DNA of 64,000 nucleotides from Bacillota bacterium (GTDB taxonomy: Bacteria > Bacillota > Clostridia > Tissierellales > Sedimentibacteraceae), in NCBI GenBank assembly GCA_023453025.1, contig JAEXUD010000013.1:62001-126000 (forward strand), read 5' to 3'. Positions 57,792 to 64,000 of this stretch are shown here, in pieces. The notes under the pieces were generated by a model. It saw only the letters and a program-made list of their open reading frames with translations. It was not told the origin of the DNA and did no database searches. Position numbers and translations under genes: made by a program. Position 1 is the first letter of the stretch. Each line of letters starts with the position of its first letter.

Positions 57792-58160
57792 ATGGCCAGA
57801 ATAGCAGGTGTTGACTTACCAAGAGAGAAAAGAGTAGAAATTGGATTAACATACATTTTCGGTATTGGCAGAGCAACTTCTAACAAAATATTAAAAACAA
57901 CAGGAATTAACCCTGATACAAGAGTTAAGGACCTGACAGAAGATGAAATACAACAATTAAGAACTGAAATAGATAAGCGTCCTGTAGAAGGTGATTTGAG
58001 AAGAGAAGTAGCGTTGAACATTAAGAGATTAAAAGAAATCAACTGCTACAGAGGAATCAGACATAAAAGAGGATTGCCTGTCAGAGGACAAAACACTAAG
58101 AATAACTCTAGAACTAGAAAAGGTCCTAAGAGAGTTTCAGGAAAAAAATCTAAAAAGTAA
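57792..58160 (+). CDS. rpsM: Ribosomal protein S13
   Basis: A 122-residue 30S head protein contacting the P-site tRNA (ARIAGVDLPREKRVEIGLTYIFGIGRATSNKIL ... RHKRGLPVRGQNTKNNSRTRKGPKR). Opens the alpha segment of the superoperon. Confidence 0.97.
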   Translation: MARIAGVDLPREKRVEIGLTYIFGIGRATSNKILKTTGINPDTRVKDLTEDEIQQLRTEIDKRPVEGDLRREVALNIKRLKEINCYRGIRHKRGLPVRGQNTKNNSRTRKGPKRVSGKKSKK

Positions 58161-58174
58161 AAGGAGGGACTTAA

Positions 58175-58576
58175 GTGGCAGCTAAGAAACAACAAAAAAC
58201 AACAAGAGTAAGAAAAAGAGAACGTAAAAATATAGAAAAAGGCCAGGCACATATTAAGTCAACCTTCAACAATACGCTTGTAACTCTTACCGACTTGCAG
58301 GGAAATGCGATTTCTTGGGCAAGCTCAGGACAGTTAGGATTTAAGGGTTCAAGAAAATCTACTCCATATGCAGCAAGCATGGTTGCAGAAGAAGCTGCAA
58401 AAAGAGCTATGGAACATGGCTTGAAAACAGTAGAAGTATATGTTAAGGGACCAGGCTCAGGAAGAGAAGCCGCAATAAGATCATTGCAGGCAGCCGGACT
58501 TGAAGTTAATTTAATTAAAGACGTTACTCCGATACCACATAATGGTTGCAGACCGCCAAAACGTAGAAGAGTATAA
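58175..58576 (+). CDS. rpsK: Ribosomal protein S11
   Basis: A 133-residue 30S platform protein (GQAHIKSTFNNTLVTLTDLQGNAISWASSGQLGFKGSRKSTPYAASMVAE ... DVTPIPHNGCRPPKRRRV). GTG start at 58175 after AAGGAGGG. Confidence 0.97.
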   Translation: MAAKKQQKTTRVRKRERKNIEKGQAHIKSTFNNTLVTLTDLQGNAISWASSGQLGFKGSRKSTPYAASMVAEEAAKRAMEHGLKTVEVYVKGPGSGREAAIRSLQAAGLEVNLIKDVTPIPHNGCRPPKRRRV

Positions 58577-58594
58577 TAGAAACGAGGTGAAAAG

Positions 58595-59218
58595 ATGGCA
58601 AGATATACTGGACCTGTATGCAGAATATGCAGAAGAGAAGGCTTAAAGTTATATTTAAAAGGCGATAGATGTTATACAGACAAGTGCTCAATAGGCAGAA
58701 GAAACTATGCTCCCGGACAGCACGGTCAAAACAATAAAAAGTTAACTAACTATGGTATTCAGTTAAGAGAAAAGCAAAAGGTTAGAAAATATTATGGAGT
58801 TTTAGAAGGTCAATTTGCAGAATATTTTAAAATAGCTGATAAAATGACCGGCAAGACTGGTGATAATCTGCTAAAACTGTTAGAGCTTAGATTTGACAAT
58901 GTTATTTACAGATTAGGCTTTGCAAGTTCTAGACCTGAGGCAAGACAATTGGTAGTTCACGGACACTTTACAGTAAACGGTAAAAAGGCAGATATTCCGT
59001 CAATGATTCTTCAAGTAGGCGATGTAATCCAGGTTAAGGAAAAGAGCCAAAGCTCAGATAAATTTAAAGCTTTAGTTGAAAATCACAAAAAGACTGCACC
59101 ACAATGGATGCAGGTTGAACCTGATAACTTTACAGGAAGAATAATAGCAGATCCTGCTAAAGAGGATATCGAAATACCAATAGAAGAGCATCTGATTGTC
59201 GAGTTGTACTCTAAGTAA
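58595..59218 (+). CDS. rpsD: Ribosomal protein S4 (zinc-binding form)
   Basis: A 207-residue 30S assembly initiator. An N-terminal zinc motif, CRICRREGLKLYLKGDRCYTDKC, precedes the S4 RNA-binding domain (RLDNVIYR-type: LELRFDNVIYRLGFASSRPEARQLVVHGHFTVNGKKADIPS). In Bacillus S4 represses its own mRNA and the alpha operon in E. coli. Confidence 0.97.
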   Translation: MARYTGPVCRICRREGLKLYLKGDRCYTDKCSIGRRNYAPGQHGQNNKKLTNYGIQLREKQKVRKYYGVLEGQFAEYFKIADKMTGKTGDNLLKLLELRFDNVIYRLGFASSRPEARQLVVHGHFTVNGKKADIPSMILQVGDVIQVKEKSQSSDKFKALVENHKKTAPQWMQVEPDNFTGRIIADPAKEDIEIPIEEHLIVELYSK

Positions 59219-59272
59219 TAGGGAATTAAGAATTATTACCCTCGGCAAACATCACATCTAAGGAGGGTTGGG

Positions 59273-60220
59273 ATGATAGAAATAGAAAAGCCTAATATTA
59301 CGTTAATTGAAAAAAATGATGATAACACATATGGGAAAATAGTAGTTGAACCACTTGAAAGAGGTTATGGAACAACACTTGGAAATTCACTCAGAAGAAT
59401 ACTTCTTTCATCGTTACCAGGAGCAGCTGTAACATCAATCAATATCCAGGGTGTATTGCATGAATTTTCTACAATACCGGGAGTCAGAGAAGATGTAACA
59501 GAAATAATTCTTAATATAAAGAATCTCGCTGCTAAAATGAATGTAGCCGGACCTGCACAGCTTCTTATAGATGCAAAAGGACCTAAAGAGGTTACAGCAG
59601 CAGATATAATAACAGGTACAGATGTAGATATAATCAATGAAGACCTGCATATTGCAACTCTTGAAGAAGGTTCCGAACTCATTATAGAAATGGAAATGGA
59701 ACAAGGAAGAGGGTATGTAGTTGCAGAAAGAAATAAAAAGGAAAATCAGTCAATTGGCGTGATACCTATAGATTCTATTTACACACCTGTTAAAAAAGTA
59801 AACTTCACAGTTGAAGATACTAGAGTAGGAAACAGAACTGACTTCGATAAACTGACTATTGAGATATGGACTAACGGAACAATTGAACCTGAAGAAGCTG
59901 TTTCTTTAGGAGCAAAAATATTAAATGAACATCTAAATTTATTCATATCATTGACAGACCACGTAAACGATGTGGAAATTATGGTAGAAAAAGAAGAAGA
60001 TGAAAAAGAAAAAGTTTTAGAAATGACAATAGAAGAACTTGATTTATCAGTAAGATCCTATAATTGTCTGAAGAGAGCCGGAATTAATACAGTAGAGGAG
60101 CTTACATACAAGTCAGAAGATGACATGATGAAAGTTAGAAACCTCGGAAAGAAATCTTTAGATGAAGTAGCGAAGAAACTTGAGGAATTAGGTTTATCAT
60201 TGAGAAAAAATGATAATTAG
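59273..60220 (+). CDS. rpoA: RNA polymerase alpha subunit
   Basis: A 315-residue subunit: the N-terminal dimerisation domain (GTTLGNSLRRILLSSLPGAAVTSI), an acidic linker (EKEEDEKEKVLE) and the C-terminal DNA-binding domain (LDLSVRSYNCLKRAGINTVEELTYKSEDDMMKVRNLGKKSLDEV). AAGGAGGG RBS. Confidence 0.98.
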   Translation: MIEIEKPNITLIEKNDDNTYGKIVVEPLERGYGTTLGNSLRRILLSSLPGAAVTSINIQGVLHEFSTIPGVREDVTEIILNIKNLAAKMNVAGPAQLLIDAKGPKEVTAADIITGTDVDIINEDLHIATLEEGSELIIEMEMEQGRGYVVAERNKKENQSIGVIPIDSIYTPVKKVNFTVEDTRVGNRTDFDKLTIEIWTNGTIEPEEAVSLGAKILNEHLNLFISLTDHVNDVEIMVEKEEDEKEKVLEMTIEELDLSVRSYNCLKRAGINTVEELTYKSEDDMMKVRNLGKKSLDEVAKKLEELGLSLRKNDN

Positions 60221-60241
60221 TTTGTAAAAGGAGGACTAAGC

Positions 60242-60583
60242 ATGGGTAGTCACAGAAAGCTTGGTGTCAAATCTGACCACAGAGTAGCAATGCTTCGTAA
60301 TATGACTGCAGACCTTATTAATAACGGCAGAATTGTTACTACAGTAACAAGAGCCAAAGAATTAAGAAGAGTTGCAGAAAGAACAATTACTCTTGGAAAA
60401 AGAGGAGACTTACATGCAAGACGTCAAGCAGCAGCTTATTTATACGACAAAAATGCAGTAAGTAAGCTATTTGAAGAAGTTGCTCCTAACTACAAGGAAA
60501 GAAACGGTGGATACACCAGAATTCTTAAATTGGGACCACGCAGAGGCGATGGAGCAGAAATGGCGATAATTGAGCTTGTGTAA
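60242..60583 (+). CDS. rplQ: Ribosomal protein L17
   Basis: A 113-residue 50S protein (HRKLGVKSDHRVAMLRNMTADLINNGRIVTTVTRAKELRRVAERTITLGKRGD), last gene of the superoperon. A terminator follows at 60669. Confidence 0.97.
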   Translation: MGSHRKLGVKSDHRVAMLRNMTADLINNGRIVTTVTRAKELRRVAERTITLGKRGDLHARRQAAAYLYDKNAVSKLFEEVAPNYKERNGGYTRILKLGPRRGDGAEMAIIELV

Positions 60584-60668
60584 TTGTCGAAGCTCTGCGC
60601 TTTGGCATATAAGTTCATTAAAAATTAAATAATTAACTGTCAGGGATATTTCCCTTTCAGTTTGAAAA

Positions 60669-60708
60669 AAGCAATTTAAATAACGCGTGCGTTTAAATTG
60701 CTTTTTTT
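60669..60708 (+). terminator. Terminator of the S10-spc-alpha operon
   Basis: AAGCAATTTAAA (60669-60680) pairs with TTTAAATTGCTT (60692-60703) around ACGC/GCGT and runs into TTTTTTTAT. Confidence 0.88.
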
Positions 60709-60805
60709 ATTGCAAGCTAACAAAATTTTTCGCTGTACTTAAGATGATATACATCTGTGAGCAGCAACGATTAAATTATGAAAATATTACCATTAATAAA
60801 AAGGC

Positions 60806-60834
60806 TTTACATTTCTTAATAAATGTATTAGAAT
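60806..60834 (+). promoter_or_regulatory. Promoter of the microORF-carrier-amidohydrolase unit
   Basis: TTTACA (60806-60811), a 17-nt spacer and TAGAAT (60829-60834). The rest of the 60584-60979 gap holds the terminator above and the microORF below; 60709-60800 shows nothing. Confidence 0.65.
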
Positions 60835-60907
60835 TCTTAAAATAAATTAATGAATTTATTTATGTAAACCAATAATTTCAATTGAATTTAAAAAAAAAGG
60901 AAGTGAT

Positions 60908-60967
60908 ATGGAAAGAGAAATTGCATTATTATGTATTATTATGTTTTTAGTATTAATAAAAAAATAA
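60908..60967 (+). CDS. Putative 19-residue hydrophobic microprotein
   Basis: ATG at 60908, with GGAAGTG just upstream, opens the frame MEREIALLCIIMFLVLIKK, ending at TAA 60965-60967. It has one acidic cap, a ~13-residue hydrophobic stretch and a basic end, as expected of a tiny single-span membrane peptide. It ends 12 nt before the carrier gene, which has its own AAGGAGG. Small accessory proteins are known next to some symporters. Translation is unproven; it could be chance. Confidence 0.45.
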   Translation: MEREIALLCIIMFLVLIKK

Positions 60968-60979
60968 GGAGGATTTATT

Positions 60980-62194
60980 ATGCAAATGAGTCTAATATTC
61001 GCATTTTGTGTAGTACTGGGTGTACTATCAATCGGAGATGTAATCTCAACAAGAACAAAGGCTTTTGTTCCATCTGTATTTGTAGCAGCACTATTATTTT
61101 TATTTGGATTTTGGACGTTTTTTCCTGAAGATATTGTAACTTTAGCAGGATTAGGCGGACCTATAACAACATTGAGTATGTTACTCTTAATTACTCACAT
61201 GGGTACTATGATGAGCATTAAAGAATTAGCAGGAGAATGGAAGACAATATCCATTGCAATTATAGGTATTGTGGGAATAGCTTTAGGAACCTTGACCGTA
61301 GGTAGACTGCTGTTTGGATGGGAAGCTGTTGTAATAGCAACTCCTCCATTAACAGGGGGTATCGTTGCAGCTTTGGTGATGTCAGAAGCGGCAGCAGCAA
61401 AAGGACTTACTGAGCTTTCAGTATTAGCAATACTTATGTATGTAGCGCAAGGATTTGTTGGATATCCTTTAACTGCTTTGATGCTTAAAAAAGAAGGAAA
61501 AAGGCTTCTTACACTGTTCAGGAATGGAGAAGCACATGAATGGAATGCAAAAAAAGCTCTTGAGAAAGAATCGGGACCAAGTGAGACAGCAGCTGAAGCA
61601 AAGAGTAAGTTTAGAATAATTCCTAAAATACCGGATAAGTACAATACTACTTATGTTGTATTTTTAAGATTAGGTCTGGTTGCATGGGCTGCATCAGCTT
61701 TTGCAGCTGCATTAAACGACGTTATATCACAGTGGGTTGTATGCTTGTTTTTCGGTGTTATAGCAGCAGAAATCGGATTTGTTGACAGAAAGCCATTGAA
61801 CGTTTCATCCTCATTCGGATTCTTCATTACGGCTTTGATGGCATTTGTATTTGCCGGACTGGCACGAGCTACACCGGAAATGATCATGAAAATGGCAGTT
61901 CCGTTAATAGGAATAATAATCTTAGGTGTTTTTGGTATGGCTGTACTGTCAATTCTTCTTGGAAAATTCCTGGGATACACAAAGGAAATGTCTTTTGCAA
62001 TTGCACTTACAGCACTTTACGGATTCCCGCCAACATACATATTGCCTGATGAGGCATCAAAGGCATTAGCAGAAAACAAAGAAGAGTATGATTACCTTAT
62101 GGACTGTATGCTGCCAAAGATGCTGGTGGGCGGATTTGCCACAGTCACAATAGCATCTGTAATTATTGCAGGTATTTTTGTAAACTTTCTTTAA
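60980..62194 (+). CDS. Multi-span membrane protein, probable carrier of unassigned family
   Basis: A 404-residue protein with about 10-11 hydrophobic segments split by a hydrophilic loop at ~165-215 (KKEGKRLLTLFRNGEAHEWNAKKALEKESG). Conserved-looking stretches include ATPPLTGGIVAALVMSEAAAAKG and ALYGFPPTYILPDEASKALAENKEEYDYL, whose Gly/Pro content suggests a substrate site as in ion-coupled carriers. I do not recognise the family. Its pairing with an M20 amidohydrolase suggests uptake of a ureido- or N-carbamoyl-type compound. A second in-frame ATG lies two codons in. Confidence 0.7.
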   Translation: MQMSLIFAFCVVLGVLSIGDVISTRTKAFVPSVFVAALLFLFGFWTFFPEDIVTLAGLGGPITTLSMLLLITHMGTMMSIKELAGEWKTISIAIIGIVGIALGTLTVGRLLFGWEAVVIATPPLTGGIVAALVMSEAAAAKGLTELSVLAILMYVAQGFVGYPLTALMLKKEGKRLLTLFRNGEAHEWNAKKALEKESGPSETAAEAKSKFRIIPKIPDKYNTTYVVFLRLGLVAWAASAFAAALNDVISQWVVCLFFGVIAAEIGFVDRKPLNVSSSFGFFITALMAFVFAGLARATPEMIMKMAVPLIGIIILGVFGMAVLSILLGKFLGYTKEMSFAIALTALYGFPPTYILPDEASKALAENKEEYDYLMDCMLPKMLVGGFATVTIASVIIAGIFVNFL

Positions 62195-62239
62195 TTTTTA
62201 ACAAGCAGTACAATAATTATTATAATAAAGGTGGTTTGT

Positions 62240-63478
62240 TTGAAAACTAAATTAATAAGAATTCAAAATGATATAGAACAACTTTCAAATTTTAACGCAA
62301 CTCCAGGCAAGGGACTTACAAGAATGTCTTTTACCGAAGAAGACAGAGGAGCCAGAGAATACATAAAAGAACAAATGAAAACAGCAGGTCTTGAAGTGTA
62401 TGAAGATGCTGCCGGCACAGTTATAGGAAGGCTTGAAGGACAGTTAAAAGATGCACCTGCAGTGATGGTAGGTTCTCATTATGATTCAGTAAAAAACGGC
62501 GGAAATTTTGACGGGCCGGCCGGAGTAGTTACGGCCCTTGAAACTGCAAGGGTTATGAAGGATAAAGGGTTAAAACCAAAATATCCTGTAGAATTTGTCG
62601 CTATGATAGAAGAAGAAGGCGGACGATTTGGAGGCGGACTTTTTGCAAGCAGAGCGATGGTTGGAAAGGTATACAGAGAGAGTCTTGATTCTTTTAAAGA
62701 CAGTCAAGGTGTTTCTATTGCTGAAGCCATGATGAATTTCGGATTTGATCCTGACAAAATACAAGATGCAGTAAGAAAGCCTGAAGATGTAAAAGCATTT
62801 CTGGAGCTTCATATAGAACAGGGACCTATATTGGAGTCAGGAAATAAGGATGTTGGTTTGGTAGAGTACATAGTTGGTATCTGTCAGGTAGAGGTTGTAG
62901 TAAAGGGAAGACCTGATCATGCGGGTACTACTCCAATGAATATGAGGGCAGATGCTTTGGATGCTGCTTCACTTGTTATAAGTAAAATAAGCACCTTTGC
63001 GAAGGGAGCCGGTGAAGGTACCGTTTCTACAGTTGGTACTTTAAGCTTGGTTCCGGGAGCTGCAAATATTGTTCCGGGTGAGGTAAAGTTTACAGTTGAT
63101 ATCAGATCCAAAAAATCTGAGTGCATAGAAGAAGTAAAAGGAAAAATTGAAGCCTTACTTGCTGAAGTTGCAGCATTAAAAGGAGTGAAATATACATTAG
63201 TTGAAAAACTAAGCGTGCCTCCTGTCAAGCTGGCTGAAGATATTTTGTCTATACTTAACAAAAACAGTGATAAGCTGGGCTTTAAAAAACAAAGCATGTT
63301 GAGCGGCGCCGGTCATGATGCCATGGTTATGGCCTCAATAACAGATGTTGGATTAATATTTGTGCCAAGCAAAGATGGAAGAAGCCATTGTCCTGAAGAA
63401 TGGACTGATTATATAGACCTCCAAAAAGGTATAGAAGTTATCTGTGAAACAATAATTGAAATTTCGGAGGCAGTTTAG
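62240..63478 (+). CDS. M20 family amidohydrolase (hydantoinase/carbamoylase type)
   Basis: About 412 residues. Metal ligands are in GSHYDSVKNGGNFDGPAGV (His, Asp), EEEGGRFGGGLFASRAM (Glu pair) and LHIEQGPILE (His); GRPDHAGTTPMNMRADAL and the C-terminal SGAGHDAMVMA complete the pattern. The family includes N-carbamoyl-L-amino acid hydrolase, allantoate amidohydrolase and ureidoglycolate-type enzymes, all splitting a C-N bond of ureido substrates. TTG 62240 follows AAAGGTGG; GTG 62231 overlaps it. Downstream of the putative carrier, probably one operon. Confidence 0.88.
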   Translation: MKTKLIRIQNDIEQLSNFNATPGKGLTRMSFTEEDRGAREYIKEQMKTAGLEVYEDAAGTVIGRLEGQLKDAPAVMVGSHYDSVKNGGNFDGPAGVVTALETARVMKDKGLKPKYPVEFVAMIEEEGGRFGGGLFASRAMVGKVYRESLDSFKDSQGVSIAEAMMNFGFDPDKIQDAVRKPEDVKAFLELHIEQGPILESGNKDVGLVEYIVGICQVEVVVKGRPDHAGTTPMNMRADALDAASLVISKISTFAKGAGEGTVSTVGTLSLVPGAANIVPGEVKFTVDIRSKKSECIEEVKGKIEALLAEVAALKGVKYTLVEKLSVPPVKLAEDILSILNKNSDKLGFKKQSMLSGAGHDAMVMASITDVGLIFVPSKDGRSHCPEEWTDYIDLQKGIEVICETIIEISEAV

Positions 63479-63501
63479 TACGGATATAAGGAATAGGACT
63501 C

Positions 63502-63538
63502 AAAAACCTGACTAGTCAACGACTAATCAGGTTTTTAT
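63502..63538 (+). terminator. Terminator after the amidohydrolase
   Basis: AAAAACCTGA (63502-63511) pairs with TCAGGTTTTT (63527-63536), with inner TAGTC/GACTA, and ends in Ts. Confidence 0.85.
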
Positions 63539-63670
63539 GTACTAATTTAACTTTAACCTACCAACAATACCATTCAACAGCACATAGATTAAAAATTAAT
63601 CAATTTAATGAGCAACAAAAACAATTGCAGAATATAATATTGTGTTATTATTTATATGGGGGGGAAATAA

Positions 63671-64000
63671 TTGCTTATTCATGTTGTAGATAAGGGTGAA
63701 GTATTATGGCAGATAGCAGAGCTTTATGATGTAGATATAAATGATATAATCCAAACCAATGAACTGACAAATCCAAACCTGTTGCTGGAGGGGCAAGCAT
63801 TGCTTATACCAATCAGAAGTATACTCTATACTGTAAAATATGGTGATACGCTGTGGAATATTGCACAGAGATTTAAAGTGTCGTTGATTGACTTAATGAC
63901 TTTAAACAAAGTTGTGAATCCAAATTTTATTTATCCGGGAGTTGAATTGATTATACCGCAAAAACCGAGGCCGGCTATTGAAGTTAATGCGTATACCTTT
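63671..64000 (+). CDS. LysM-repeat protein, N-terminal part (probable SleL/YaaH-like cortex-lytic enzyme)
   Basis: An open frame of 110 codons runs off the window. TTG 63671 follows a GGGGGGGG stretch. Two LysM repeats are visible: HVVDKGEVLWQIAELYDVDINDIIQTN ... and YTVKYGDTLWNIAQRFKVSLIDLMTLN ... LIIPQKP, then VNAYTF, which looks like the first strand of a GH18 barrel. Spore proteins YaaH/SleL have exactly this layout and degrade cortex peptidoglycan during germination. The catalytic part is outside the window, so the enzyme call is tentative. Confidence 0.8.
   Translation, partial: MLIHVVDKGEVLWQIAELYDVDINDIIQTNELTNPNLLLEGQALLIPIRSILYTVKYGDTLWNIAQRFKVSLIDLMTLNKVVNPNFIYPGVELIIPQKPRPAIEVNAYTF

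Noticed and set aside
1..64000. CRISPR array, rRNA genes, prophage, integrase or transposase
   Set aside because: No regularly spaced direct repeats, no rRNA-like sequence and no recombinase or transposase motifs were seen on either strand.

Overview
The window is low-GC DNA from an endospore-forming anaerobic Firmicute of the Clostridia/Tissierellia type. The evidence is AT-rich codon use, a spoIIGA-sigE-sigG sporulation cluster, a start-of-gene fragment of a LysM spore cortex-lytic-type enzyme, sigH in the cysS-mrnC-rlmB-yacP-sigH order, and Firmicute-type RpoB/RpoC and zinc-binding ribosomal proteins. Sedimentibacter-like relatives are a guess, not shown. Almost all of it is the conserved core transcription/translation block; no CRISPR array, rRNA, prophage or transposase gene was seen.

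Layout. 1-5.64 kb: the tail of a Fis-type regulator, then a sigma-54 promoter and a five-gene operon (family III CoA-transferase, HMG-CoA-lyase-like lyase, MatC-like carrier, two-subunit aconitase-type hydratase) that looks like a degradation pathway for a branched C5/C6 dicarboxylate such as citraconate/citramalate. 5.87-7.2 kb: a rubredoxin-fused NADH oxidoreductase. 7.38-10.2 kb: spoIIGA, sigE, sigG and a YlmC/YmxH protein. 10.3-17.2 kb: dxr (minus), thrC-thrB-ACT protein, a patatin and an SH3/amidase_3 cell-wall hydrolase (minus). 17.37-21.2 kb: cysS-mrnC-rlmB-yacP-sigH.

21.4-41 kb: tRNA-Thr-tuf, an ammonium transporter fused to a PII domain, rpmG-secE-nusG-rplKA, an L10 leader with rplJL, rpoBC, and the str operon (L7Ae-like, rpsL, rpsG, fusA, second tuf). 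41-44.6 kb: a second sigma-54 promoter, an AGCS-type symporter and a PAS/AAA+ sigma-54 activator. 45-60.6 kb: the S10-spc-alpha ribosomal superoperon with secY, adk, map, a KOW protein, infA, rpmJ and rpoA. 60.9-63.5 kb: a tiny hydrophobic ORF, an unassigned membrane carrier and an M20 carbamoylase-like amidohydrolase. The window ends inside a LysM protein.

The most interesting material outside known genes is (i) the sigma-54 catabolic operon, (ii) two families of interspersed hairpin repeats lying within or beside core operons. One has stems that covary between copies; the other includes a ~200-nt palindrome directly after rpoC. Also of note are (iii) an apparent attenuator overlapping the L10 leader, (iv) the Amt-PII fusion with a hairpin-rich leader, and (v) the microORF-carrier-amidohydrolase unit. 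All function calls rest on motif recognition by eye; no database search was run.
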